Positions 44,325 through 54,545 are shown, counted from the stretch's first letter. The stretch is DNA of 64,000 nucleotides from Xanthostigma xanthostigma (GCA_963575645.1 OY754467.1:39615108-39679107), one strand, 5' to 3'. Program-made: numbers and translations. The notes: generated by a model not told the origin, from the sequence alone.

Positions 44325-44545
44325 TTTGATTAACGTCTGATTAGAATTCTTCAATAAATAAAATTATCGACCAATTTTTCAGACAAATTTGCAAAAAATA
44401 TAATTATATTTCAATAAATTTACGTTTCTGAAGAAGATCCAAATCTGGACCGAAATGTAAATATATTGAATTTATCTATATTTTTTGTCATCATAATTGT
44501 CTGAAAAATTGGTAGATAATTTTATTTATTGAAGTATATTTTTAA
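44325..44545 (+). mobile_element. Hammerhead-bearing foldback, copy 3
   Basis: AATCTTTGATTAACGTCTGA and TCGACCAATTTTTCAGACAA open the element, and the inverse TTGTCTGAAAAATTGGTAGA closes it. The core at 44428-44459 reads CTGAAGA ... GAAA with a weaker stem II. Confidence 0.6.
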
Positions 44546-44639
44546 TTACATTCTTCAGAACCATTAAACGTAAATGTCTGTTTATTATGCAAAAGGTATC
44601 TATGTGAAAGATAAGTTCATGTCTGAAAAGCATACTGGT

Positions 44640-44850
44640 TGTTGAGCGTCTATATTAACAAAAATAAATAATAATAATTCAGTACATTAACGTTCCGGTC
44701 CGGATTTGGACCTCCTTCAGAATTGAGCTAAAAAAATACAAAAAACAAACGCTTAAGTATTGAATTATTATTATTATATTATTTTTGTTAATATAATTGT
44801 CTGAAAAATTGGTCGATAATTTTATTTATTGAATACTTATATTTAAATAT
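44640..44850 (-). mobile_element. Hammerhead-bearing foldback, copy 4 (eroded)
   Basis: Arms around ATTAACAAAAATAAATAATA and its inverse. On the minus strand the core reads CTGAAGG with stem GGTCC/GGACC and then GGAACGT, two core changes. Confidence 0.5.
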
Positions 44851-44955
44851 ATGGGATTTGTGATACGATAATTGGATTTCACGGTTTCTGTATAAGTAAA
44901 ATCGTAATATAATGATTTGTTAATAAATTAAATGAATCATTAAACTCTTTCGTCG

Positions 44956-44997
44956 AAATGCACTCTTACGCGTCGCGCGCGACGAGACGGTGCATTT
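44956..44997. repeat. GC-rich interrupted palindrome
   Basis: AAATGCAC ... CGTCGCG, CGCGACG ... GTGCATTT within AT-rich DNA. The central CGTCGCGCGCGACG is a perfect 14-bp palindrome. Confidence 0.8.
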
Positions 44998-45099
44998 TAA
45001 TTAAATTTGTATTTGTGTTCAATTATAAAATATGTTTATATTAAAATAAAGTTATTACTTATTGTGTCTGGTCCAGAGCTACCAATGAAAACCAGGGCT

Positions 45100-45355
45100 T
45101 TTAAGATGCATCAGTGAATTATCACCGTTTATTGACATTTGACACAGCCTCAGGTTACCATTCAAATATGCCTGGGATATTGGAATGTCACAATGTGACA
45201 GGAGCGTTTTGTATAACTTAAAGGTGCATCATTGAATCTACACTCTACATTGCCACAGCTGGATATTGCATATGAAACGCCTCAGATAACTATTTAGATA
45301 TGTCTGGGATATTGGAATGTCACAATGTGACAGGAGCGTTTTGGATAACTTAACA
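45100..45355. repeat. Two ~130-bp tandem units, each with a TGTCACA palindrome
   Basis: GGGATATTGGAATGTCACAA then TGTGACAGGAGCGTTTTG occurs at 45173-45213 and 45305-45345, 132 bp apart. Each holds TGTCACA-A-TGTGACA. The 5' halves of the units have diverged more than these 3' halves. Confidence 0.75.
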
Positions 45356-45404
45356 CATATTGAATACTAATCGTTCGTTTGTTTTAATGGATAATGTGCG
45401 TCTT

Positions 45405-45830
45405 GATCCCCCGATAAATTTATCCTTCAACGTAATATCCCCCGACAAAATATCTTGACTAAATATCCTACGGGCAAAATATCCCCCGATATAAAAACAA
45501 TTACGGAGTCGTGTCGATGCGATGGCGTTTTTTTTTGCACAGTGAAAAAAGGAAGGCGTTTGAGGGGAGTTCTTTAAAAAACAATTACGGGGTCGTGTCG
45601 ATAGGATGGCGTTTTTTGCGCAGTGAAAAGGGGAGGGCGGGTGAGTTCTTTTAAAAACAATTACCGGGACGTGTCGATGCGATGGCGTTTTTTTTGCGCA
45701 GTGAAAAAGGAAGGGCGTTTGGAAAGAGCTCTTTAAAAACAAGTACATGTATACAAAGTGAGATAGTAATTCTTCTACACCAGTTTTGCCGATAGGATAT
45801 TTTGTCCGTAGGATATTTTGTCAGGGGATG
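45405..45830. mobile_element. MITE-like element enclosing an ~80-bp minisatellite
   Basis: Left: repeated AATATCCTACGGGCAAAATA and AATATCCCCCGACAAAATAT. Right: the inverse GGATATTTTGTCCGTAGGAT and TATTTTGTCAGGGGATG. Between, about 45494-45740, three units of ACAATTACGG ... GTGTCGATGCGATGGCG ... TTCTTTAAAA run in tandem. The 132-residue minus frame only translates these units. Confidence 0.65.
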
Positions 45831-46539
45831 AAAACGCGCGGAATCGTTTTAATCCTATGCGCATTCTTTTGTTACTCTTTTTTGGTTGGTCGAATAATAT
45901 GATTACGTCATACGTATACGACATGCGCATTGCGCAGTGCGCACAGATGCATGCAAATCGAATGCTGCAGATCAAAAGTTATTTAATGAGTAATTTTACA
46001 GTGTGCTAAAGCGAAGTGCACGGGCTAATAAAATTGATTATAAAATATTCATCATTATTGCAAATTGTGTGTGTCATCTGAAATCGCCACATCAAATCAC
46101 AAATACAACAGTTTTAAAATATTGACAATGTAAATTATTATCATTAATTATTACACATACATTCAAAATGAGAACAAACATAATTAGAAGGTATAGCATT
46201 TCACAGCTCATAAAATTACGTACAAAACTGTAAAATATATTATCGCGATCAAATTACATACAGGAAACGGGCCCACGTATTGTTTTATGTGTTTTTATAT
46301 TTTTATTCAGCATTTATAGCATTGCGAATATATATATTCATACAAATAATAGCCTTTTTTTAGATTTTTTTAGTGTACTAATCTACGTCACGCTATTTTT
46401 GTGTTCTTTTCGACCCTTCCTTATGTTACCTTGTCACAATCTTGCAAATCCCTTTCCCTAATATACCTCGCCTAATTTATTAAAGAAGCATTTTTTTTTT
46501 CAGATATTATTTTATATTTAAAAAAAAAGTTATTCAAGA
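45831..46539. other. Unassigned spacer
   Basis: Short frames on both strands at 45775-46009. AT-rich beyond. Confidence 0.45.
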
Positions 46540-47103
46540 CAAAGGTTAATGTGTATAATTCATTAATGTTTTGTGTAAATTGGTTGAAATATGATGATGA
46601 TTGTCGAAAAAATCAAGTCGACTAGGAGCTTTCATCTAAAACGCTGCCTATTATGGCGTATTGGCGATATACTTATTATGCAAAAAAAGAATAATTAGAC
46701 TGATGTCGTTTTCAAATTATAAGTAGAGACTCTTGCCGCCCTCTGTTTAAAAAACACCAAATTTTAACAGTCATTTCTTTATATGTTTATAATTGTTTAA
46801 CGTATGTTAAATCAAATCAAAAGTTAGCGACACTACTTGTCATTTTCTACGAAATAATGATCAGCTAACAATTTCGAAGCACCATTTAAATCTGTTTGCT
46901 AAAGGCCCAAATTCTATGCCTATAAAACTATATAATCAATTGACTAATGTTAAATCTATTAATAGTCTATCTTGTTTTAAACGGACCATCAAACGTCTCT
47001 TAATTCAGCACACCTTTTATTCCATTCAGGAATTTTTTACTACCTCATTGTAATTTCTATGTTTGACTTGTTCCACACATTTATGTCAACGGAATAAATA
47101 AAC

Positions 47104-47134
<31 letters not shown>

Positions 47135-47285
47135 AATGGGTGGAATTGTTCCTCTTTTATAGGTCTACAGAAAAGTCCGCGATGGCATGTCTATTTTTTA
47201 AGGATAGCTTACTATAGCCTTTTTAATGTTCAGCGCTTTTCGTGGATATCAATTTTGCAACATTAAAATCGATTCATGTATTTGA
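46540..47285 (+). mobile_element. Helitron-like family C, copy 2, split by a LINE end
   Basis: Left part 46540-46672 (AATTCATTAATGTTTTGTGT, GAGCTTTCATCTAAAACGCT) and right part 47140-47285 (GGTGGAATTGTTCCTCTTTT, CTACAGAAAAGTCCGCGATG) match 14740-14820 and 15100-15300. The CTAG terminus is missing. Confidence 0.65.
46680..47138 (+). mobile_element. LINE 3' end (CR1/jockey-type reverse transcriptase C-terminus)
   Basis: The frame ending at 47053 reads HHLNLFAKGPNSMPIKLYNQ, then LTNVKSIN, then FKRTIKRLLIQHTFYSIQEF and a stop. This LYNxLP...FKxxLKxxLL...FYSxxEF pattern is the usual C-terminus of CR1/jockey-group reverse transcriptases. The catalytic FADD box lies upstream and is lost. A 3' UTR and an ATT microsatellite (47109-47134) follow, as in target-primed insertions. 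It sits inside family C. Confidence 0.75.
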
Positions 47286-47320
47286 AAAGGAAACGAACGT
47301 GCCGAAATGTATGTATATCA

Positions 47321-47543
47321 TCTATACCAATATTATAAAGAGGTACGATTTGTAAGATTGGATGTAGGAGGTAACCTCTGAAACTACTTATCCGATTTTA
47401 AAATGTTTTTAGAATGGACCCTAAAGATGGGCATAGGCTATATATTATCGCGTTAAAACAAAAGCGCTCTTCGTGGAGACTAATGTAAGTCGACGAAAAA
47501 ACGGTGGCAAACAAATTCGAGCAAATCCGGATCAGGCCGCTAG
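47321..47543 (+). mobile_element. Helitron-like family B, copy 3 (both termini intact)
   Basis: Starts TCTATACCAATATTATAAAG after an A (47320) and ends GGCCGCTAG before a T (47544). This gives the clearest TC...CTAG ends and A^T insertion in the window. Confidence 0.8.
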
Positions 47544-49044
47544 TAACAATCTCTCTTTTCAATTTGTGAAATAGGTATTGTGAACAACAAGGTATTCTGA
47601 AGACCAGGAGGTTGTTTTTAGCGATGTACTACACGAAACTCCAACTTCCAAGATTTTTTCCTTCGTCGGTGAGACTGCCTGACGTTCTCTCTGTCATTTC
47701 TCTTCATGTAATAATGATGCCTCAATATAACAGACTGACAAATCCTTCCTGTTGTACGCATCTCATTCTATCATGTGTATTTATGTTGTTCGTCTTTATC
47801 TTACACACATAGACACGTTTCCTTTGACTTGGGTTCTGTTAAGGCTGTCTTTTTTTATTTTAACCCTTGCACACGCTACGTTCGGCAACCAGTTTTGATG
47901 TTCTATCTTTGTTCTATCAATAGCTTAGTTCTCTTCTACGTTTTACGCGTGAATTGAACCGATATCGTTCTGAATAAGAAATTAAATGAATATTTGATGT
48001 TGCAAAAGTCTTTTTTTAACAATAAATTTCGAAGATTGTGAAATAGATGTATAGAAACCACGAAACTAGATGAGGAATTTCACGTGTAAGATTGATTAAA
48101 TGAGTGCTCCTAAAATTTTAGGCGCCGCCGTAACGACCTGAAAATTTCGCGTCTGGGATTTGTTGTATGTACTACCTATCCAGGCGTGGGTATGGTCAAG
48201 ATATTTTTGTTTATAAAAACAGAGGTTATGATAAAGTAGGTATTATCTCATTTTTTGAGAGATATGTTTGGGTACCTATTTTTTGAGAGGATTAAATGTT
48301 TATAAATGACATCTTTTGAAAAAAATGTCCCCAAGTATTTTTCTAATTTCCAGGAAACAATTTTCTTATTAAAAAATACTAAAACGATTTAAAATGGGAT
48401 TTTTGGTTGATTTTTTACTAAATCTGATCTTACATACGAAGAGATTTAAATGGTATAATATAATAAAGAGCAGTCTAGACATTCAGTTTTATTTTAGAAT
48501 CTACTTAGGTTTACGTAGAAAAAAAATAGATTTAAAAGCATTCATAATCATGCAAATTTTACATCTAAAGTAGGAAGTAGTGTTATTAAATAAATCTGTT
48601 GTCTTCATTTCTCAACAACTTAAAAAAAAAATGTAAAAATGTTTTTAATCTCCAGCATTTCATGTTGTTTTTACGACATTTAACTCTAAATCTTAACTCG
48701 TTTCTTTTTCCACTCCACGGCACTTAAACGTATTTCTTTCTCTATCTTTTTTATTTGGTGAAATAACTCCTGAAAGGATTAAATTACTGTCATCTTTCCT
48801 CATATAGTTAGCCCGTATAGGTCTGTTTCTTTCCATCGTATGTCGTGTCAATCGTGCAACAGCCGTCCTTGTTCTTCTTTAGGCAACGTGTCGGTTCTGT
48901 TCTTTTGTAGACTGGAACTATGGAACGTGACTGTTACAAAAGAGAATATGCCAGGTTTTTGTGCCCGCGCGGTCCGTACGTTTCAGTGTCACGGAGAACG
49001 GAGACGGGACGACTAACGTCAGTGACGTAGCAACTGGCTCTCTT
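47544..49044. other. Unassigned spacer
   Basis: Two overlapping frames of 60-66 residues at 47612-47957 lack motifs. The stretch 48840-49040 is less AT-rich and leads into the minisatellite. Confidence 0.45.
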
Positions 49045-49556
49045 AAGACAACCTCACTGGAATTTTCCTTGCCTCATCTACCCAACAAACCCGGTAGACT
49101 TGACTAGAAGACTCTAAAGACAACCCCGCTGGCCGCTGAAATTTGTCTTGCCCCATCTACTCAACAAAGTTGGGAACCGCAACAGAGGAAGGCTCTTTAA
49201 AGACAACCTCGCCGAAATTTTCCTTGCCTCATCTACCCAACAAACCCGGTAGACTTGACTGGAAGACTCTAAAGACACTTCCGCTGGCTGCTGAAATTTG
49301 TCTTGCCCTATCTATTCAACAAATCCGGAAGACGCAACAGAAGAAGGCTCTTTAAAGACAACCTCGCCGAAATTTTCCTTGCCTCGTCTACCCAACAAAC
49401 CCGGTAGACTTGACTGGAAGACTCTAGAGACAACCCCACTGGCCGCTGAAATTTGTCTTGCCCCATCTACTCACCAAACCCGGAAGACGCAACAGAGGAA
49501 GGCTCTTTAAAGACAACCTCACCGAAATTTTCCTTGCCTCATTTACCCAATAAACC
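49045..49556. repeat. Dimeric minisatellite, 155-bp higher-order unit x3.3
   Basis: AAAGACAACCTCGCCGAAAT and CCCGGTAGACTTGACTGGAA recur at 49199, 49354 and 49509 (first, diverged unit at 49047). Each 155-bp unit contains two related halves of about 73 and 82 bp, e.g. TTCCTTGCCTCATCTACCCA versus TTGTCTTGCCCCATCTACTC. 155 is not a multiple of three, and the two 70-residue frames each end after one unit, so coding is unlikely. Confidence 0.9.
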
Positions 49557-49980
49557 CTTTCTTTTCGATAACTTTGTTTATAGACCTGTTTAAAACTAGA
49601 TTCTGATGATCATCATGCGAATTTTATTACTTAAAAGTATAGTTAAATCTCGTGATAAAATTGGATCTGCTAAGATGCGATCTCGAAAAACTAGGAAACG
49701 CCTCCAAACAAAGAACGTAATTGCTGGAAATATGCAGGTTCGAAACTACCTATGTTTACTCTAAACAAGCTCAGCGAAACTTTTTTTACCAAATATCTGG
49801 CACGTTAATCGAGTGTAAACGATTCCCGGATGCTTCGCCACTGATATCGCGTGTCTCTCTTTCTCTGTCTCTGCGAGATTGTGCCCTCTGAGCTCGCGAC
49901 GCACTTACACACGGAAAATAAACGCGCGCACACACAAATGCACGTGTAAATACCTCTCGTATTTTTTACATTAATTCTTT
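49557..49980. other. Unassigned spacer
   Basis: Nothing recognised. Confidence 0.5.
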
Positions 49981-50304
49981 GCTAATATATAAAGCTGAAG
50001 AGTTTGTTTGGTTGAACGCGCTAATCTCAGGAGCTAAGTACTGGTTCGATTTGAATTTTTTTTGTTGGATAGCTCATTTATCGAGGAAGGCTATGGGCTA
50101 TATAATATCACGCTACTGCCAATAGGAGCGCAGTATCAATGTAACTCAAAATTTGTCCGCCCGAAAAAAACTTGAACTGTAACTCCGATCATCATAAAAT
50201 TTGCACACAACATTCATCTCGGTAAACTAAGATGAATGTGCGTACTCATGTCTCTCCCCCTATTCGTTCTTTTGCATCCGGGTGAAACCAGGCGGGACCG
50301 CTAG
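49981..50304 (+). mobile_element. Helitron-like family A, copy 7
   Basis: CTAATATATAAAGCTGAAGA to GCGGGACCGCTAG before T. The TCTATA start is eroded. Confidence 0.8.
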
Positions 50305-50433
50305 TAGGTATATATACGTGATATAGACTTAATGCATATATAAATAGTAGCTTTTGCTTGCGGTTTCGCTTGCGTGAATGAAGATTTTGCCCGAAGTTTA
50401 AGGGCACTGCGGAAATGGGATCAAATTATATAA

Positions 50434-50812
50434 CTAGACTATTGCGATCCGTCCCGGTTTCACCCGGGTGCGATAGATATAATTATGCAAATTGTATTTC
50501 GTTTGCGGCCCGGCGTCTGAACTAATAGCTTTGAGCGAATTCTATCAGATGTCGCTACTTGGTACTAAAACAGTTTTTTTGCTTGCTTCTGAACTAATAG
50601 CCTTGCGTAAATTTATCAGATGTCGTTACATGTTACTAAAAGTTTAAAACAGTTTTTTTTTAAAGACACCATAATTTTGTACAAAATATTTAATAAAAAC
50701 TATCCTATAGCGTAAGTTGGACCAAGCAAGACACATTTACAAAATTTCATTGAAATCGGTTCAGTGGTTTCGGAGATTAGCGCGACGAACATCGTGACAC
50801 GAGATTTTTTTA
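50434..50812 (-). mobile_element. Helitron-like family D, copy 3
   Basis: Terminal module with an insertion (CTAGACTATTGCGATCCGTC), CTGAACTAATAGCTTTGAGC repeats, AAGTTGGACCAAGCAAGACA, and CGAGATTTTT at the far end. Confidence 0.7.
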
Positions 50813-51102
50813 AGAATTTCATTTGATTTTTTATTTGTAGTTTACAGTAGTTGAGAAAGTCAAAATAAATTGACAAAACGTACGATAAGTTAATTTAACA
50901 TCAAGTTATCTTTTATCTAAATACCTGCGATTTTTCTTAATTAACTTGATATTTTTATAATGACGAATCTTAATGCTTACGGGTGTATTGGACAATAATA
51001 AATCTATTCTAATTAAATCTACCATAAAATATTACTAAAAAAAAGAACTTTTTAAAGACAAGGTTTTATTGAGATGTATACTGAAAAGGAAAAAATAATC
51101 TA
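50813..51102. other. Unassigned AT-rich spacer
   Basis: ATCAAGTTATCTTTTATC and TAATTAACTTGAT form a loose inverted pair. Nothing else. Confidence 0.4.
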
Positions 51103-51597
51103 TATACCTACTAATATTACAAAGAAGTAAAGTTTGTGAGTTTGGATATAGGAGGTAATTTCCGAAACTATACTCATCCGATCTCAAAATTTTTTTCCCC
51201 AATATTTAGAATGGACCTTCAGAGCGGTTGTAGGCTATATATTATTATCTATACCAGGCCTGGGCAAATGGCGACCCGCGGTAGAATTTTCTCCAGCCCG
51301 CGAAGCATTTCATAAATGATTATTAAAAGCACAAATATTACTGTTTGCCAATATAAATTGGCGCATAAAAAGAATATTAGAAAAATATTAAATAGTGTTT
51401 GAAAACTTGAAATTGTTGTTTGAAATGAACTAATACTTAAAGTTAGAAAAAGAAATTCTTTGGCCCGCAGTCATATTTTCATCCGCAATGTGGCCCGACG
51501 ATCAAAAGATTTGCCCACCCCTGATCTATACTAATGTTATAAAGAGATAAAGTTTGTAAGTTTAGATGTAGGAGCGAAGCCGGATCGGGCCGCTATT
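51103..51597 (+). mobile_element. Two partial Helitron-like family B copies flanking a hAT MITE
   Basis: The first part 51103-51246 covers the family B start to GGCTATATATTATT. The second (51524-51597) restarts at ATCTATACTAATGTTATAAA and jumps from GATGTAGGA to GCGAAGCCGGATCGGGCCGC, an internal deletion. Confidence 0.65.
51255..51523. mobile_element. hAT MITE with perfect 8-bp target duplication
   Basis: CAGGCCTGGGCAAA and TTTGCCCACCCCTG ends, flanked by ATCTATAC on both sides (51247-51254, 51524-51531). It used the first bases of a family B copy as its target. Confidence 0.9.
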
Positions 51598-51622
51598 TTT
51601 AATAATTTAGGATCATAATTAT

Positions 51623-51791
51623 AGGTTTGTTCCAAGCAGCCAGAGAACAGTAACAGAGTCGTCCCCGTCTTGCGCAGTAGCTAAAGCGAAACTGTTTATA
51701 CCGATATTGGAGCTACTGCGCTAGACAGTCTTGCGCAGTAGCAAGACTGTGACGGTTGTGTTACCGTTCTCTGAATGCTTTGAACAAACCT
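51623..51791. mobile_element. Small MITE with ~36-bp TIRs
   Basis: AGGTTTGTTCCAAGCAGCCA and the inverse of TGCTTTGAACAAACCT. Internally CTTGCGCAGTAGC occurs three times in both orientations, forming hairpins. Confidence 0.8.
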
Positions 51792-52507
51792 TATAAAAAC
51801 ATTAGCTGTATCGAAGAATCTCGTTAGAGATTCTTTTCTGTGCTAAATGCCGACGAATCTCTAACGTATTCTTATACATTGATTTTGCCTGTTATTCTAT
51901 GATCGTTTATTATAGTCACAACCATTCGATGCTCTGTATACGCCACTGGTTTCAGCATCAATCAGGAAATTAAAAAGTTGCTCTTATATGTCGCATGGCG
52001 TACAGCAACTTTATTTTGAACATTACATAATACGCACAAGTTGTACGGAGTTTGTGATTACTAAGTTTCTGACTTGATGCTCGAACAGTAGACAGAATTA
52101 GAAATTATCAGCTAGTTTTGAGAGGCAATCTCTCTAACTTTGTTTGAGAACTGTTTCAAATATAGCTACCTACGTGTATGCTACAGGATGTATGATAATA
52201 GTAGATTGTGTATCTAGTGTCGTAACGGGTTATATTACATTATATTTAAATTTTAAAACGTGACTTACCGAGTTTTAACCATTTACCCGAGCCGTTACAC
52301 CATTACGCATAACATTTTTTTGCACGTATCTACTATAAAATGATTATTATTAGCCATTGAAATAATATTGCAGTAAATAAAAATCTTTCTCATTGTTTAT
52401 TATTTTAAAACACTAGCAAGTCCAGTATAAATAGAGAAACTACATTCTTGTAGTGTCGTTATTAAAATATTAGCTCTCGCAGGTAGTCGATTCTGCGGTG
52501 TATTGTG
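51792..52507. other. Unassigned spacer with a short hairpin
   Basis: AGAATCTCGTTAGAGATTCT at 51814-51833 is a hairpin. GAATCTCTAACG recurs about 30 bases on. Otherwise nothing. Confidence 0.45.
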
Positions 52508-52636
52508 CTATATATAAGAGAAATCGCAAAATTAACTGTCGTGGGCACTGTAGAGTAATGTAACTCAGCCAATGCGAAATTGGTTGTTTCGGGTTCAAGT
52601 CCCGACAGTGACATTTAAATTTTTCTTATATATAAG
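52508..52636 (+). repeat. tRNA-like sequence inside a 17-bp inverted repeat
   Basis: The inverted repeats CTATATATAAGAGAAAT (52508-52524) and ATTTTTCTTATATATAAG (52619-52636) enclose 52538-52612. That core has a B-box-like GGGTTCAAGTCCC with a T-arm-like stem (TCGGG/CCCGA) and an anticodon-arm-like stem GCCAA/TTGGT. An ACTGTCG/CGACAGT pairing competes with a cloverleaf. No good acceptor stem and no U33. It is a tRNA pseudogene or a tRNA-containing MITE rather than a working tRNA. Confidence 0.45.
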
Positions 52637-53109
52637 CCTTCTAAAAATATTATGACGATAATAGTTTAATATTATGCTTTCACTAATTCAGTGAAAAAAT
52701 ATGCTGTAACTGGAATTTAATCGTAATGATTATTATTAGCAATTACTATAAAATATCTGGTTTTCACTTAATTTTCAAAACTTGTGACATTTCAATTTTG
52801 AGCAAGTTCACGTCTAATCGTAATGCTGTTAAACATATTTACTATGGAAATGGTAGTGCGCAAAACATTTATTTTTTTACGCAATTTTACAACGCTAGTG
52901 TTAAATGCGTCGTTTCACAAGCGCTACACGGGTAAGGAAAATGTATGTATTTTATAGATTTTAAACGTCACATCTCGTCAAACTTTAACCCAATGCAACA
53001 CTAGAATACAATCTACAGTTACTTTACGTTTTAAGGGTCGTTTTTCTCGAACAATATTTTCTACTTTGTCGCCATCCTTCCGTTTCCGCATGAAAGTGAA
53101 AAGGATATA
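52637..53109. other. Unassigned spacer
   Basis: AACGTCACATCTCGTCAAAC near 52967 is like the 60-kb tandem repeats. The 69-residue frame is not recognisable. Confidence 0.4.
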
Positions 53110-53664
53110 CAGTAAAACTTCAAGTTGTCTACCTCTGTAACTTGGCCATCTTCCAAAATTTACAACTTTCGCATGGAATTATACGAAATGCAATTACTCT
53201 TAGTTGACGACATCTAGCTTTTGGTTAAGTCCGCTGCACACGAGGCTGGATTTACCGCTAGGTTTTTTCTAGCGCTGGTTTTCTTAATTGCTATTATGTG
53301 CTCGCTTCACACGAGACGTCTTTAGAAGCTTGCTCTGCTCTCTGCAGGTAGATTCGGTCACACAATGGCATAGTGTTTGTTTGTGGGCGTTTGTTCACGT
53401 GACCAAGATACTGCTTCCTGATTGGTTCTTGCTCATACCTAGTAGCGGCGGCCTAGTAAGAAAAATAGGCCCTGTTCTAATTTTAAAATCTATCTTGTGA
53501 GCTAGCAGGCGAGCACGCAGTGACGTCATTTCCAACTTCTTACCCAGCCTACCAGCCAGCAGAAGTTCAAGCAGGGTTTCTAGCAGGGTTTCTAGCCTCG
53601 TGTGCAGCGGCCTTTACATTATAATGATGGGTCTGTAATTGGCCAACATACACGGGTTTCACTG
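53110..53664. mobile_element. Pogo-like element interrupted by a Harbinger-type MITE
   Basis: CAGTAAAACTTCAAGTTGTC ... TAACTTGGCCA and TTGGCCAACATACACGGGTT...CACTG are inverted ends, flanked by TA (53108-53109, 53665-53666). Net length without the insert is about 166 bp. Confidence 0.65.
53228..53613 (-). mobile_element. Harbinger-type MITE family G, copy 3 (complete)
   Basis: AGTCCGCTGCACACGAGGCT and AGCCTCGTGTGCAGCGGCCT ends, with TTA on both sides (53225-53227, 53614-53616). Same family as 16791. A local GCAGGGTTTCTA doubling sits near the right end. Nested in the pogo-like element. Confidence 0.85.
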
Positions 53665-53977
53665 TAATAGCAGACACAAATTTTCAAATGTTTAGCCTTA
53701 ATTCTTCTTGGAATTACGACTTGTTTGTATGTGTTAACCTCCGGCCTTATTATATAAAGTAAACACTATACGAATGCCAGTAAATTACGGGCATTATGGC
53801 ACTGATGAAATTAATAGTGTTAAATAAATATCTCATAAAATTGTGCTTGCTTGTGGTTAGTGAGAGATGTAAACTGTACGATGTGTCCATTAATTAATGG
53901 CCACTTTATAGACACACTAGCGGCCCGGTTCGGCTTCGCTCGAATTTCTAGATTGCAGCCGTTTTTTCGTCGACTTA

Positions 53978-54545
53978 GGCCGTTTGTCCACCGCCGCCGT
54001 CACTGGGACGTCACCGAGAACGAGATGACGGCGCCGATTTAGCGATACATACATTTACTATGGCCATGTGTCCACCGCACGCCCGTCACCCGAGCGCCGT
54101 CATCCCGGCCGCCGATGTTTCGAGTAGTTCGGCGTGACCGCTAGAACTCGGCACGGTTTTATGACGGGCCGATGTGCCGGCAATACAAAACACGTTTGTT
54201 CTTGTCCACATACTACCGTCGCACCGCGCCGTTCGCCCGGTTTTTGTTTTGTCTATCATAAAATTTGTAAAAAAATGGCCAACAAATTCAAATACGATAT
54301 TTATACATTAATTGAACTTGTAGAGAGTAAAGACTGTTTGTGGGATAAAACAAAGGATGTATCCAAAGATAAAATTTTGAGAAAAAATGCGTGGCGCGAA
54401 GTTTGCGTCTTTTTGGAGCCCAACTTTGAAAATATGGAGCAGGAAAGCGGTGGACACACGATCGCAACACATCATCTAAACTCTCGGCCCGAAGTAATCT
54501 CGTTCTCGGTGACGTCCCGGTGACGGCGGCGGTGGACAAACGGCC
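53978..54545 (+). mobile_element. PIF/Harbinger element with MADF remnant
   Basis: Ends GGCCGTTTGTCCACCGCCGC and its inverse form about 48-bp TIRs with a single mismatch. TTA flanks both sides (53975-53977, 54546-54548). Length 568 bp. It is much richer in GC than its host. Sub-terminal copies of GTCCACCGC lie at 54070-54085 and, inverted, near 54450. The element has no DDE transposase but keeps the start of a DNA-binding companion protein. Harbinger elements typically encode both. Confidence 0.85.
54275..54523 (+). pseudogene. Partial MADF-domain protein of a Harbinger element
   Basis: From the ATG at 54275 the frame reads 82 residues. Residues 9-45 (LIELVESKDCLWDKTKD ... KNAWREVCVFLEP) match the first half of the MADF (Myb/SANT-like) domain: the LI..V...P.LWD helix and the AW..I helix. 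The second half, including the KRW..LR..Y helix, is missing; an internal deletion fuses the frame into the right sub-terminal DNA. The upstream open stretch from 54134 is TIR-proximal repeat, so I prefer the inner ATG (AAAAATGG context). In whole elements this protein binds DNA and aids the transposase. Confidence 0.65.

Noticed and set aside
45350-45748. 132-residue minus-strand open frame, the longest in the window
   Set aside because: It translates the 80-bp tandem units (repeated HCAKK... blocks) inside a MITE-like element. No domain and no start context.
49143-49510. Two similar 70-residue frames (MSCPIYST...), apparently a small gene pair
   Set aside because: They are successive 155-bp minisatellite units. 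The unit length is not a multiple of three and each frame stops after one unit.
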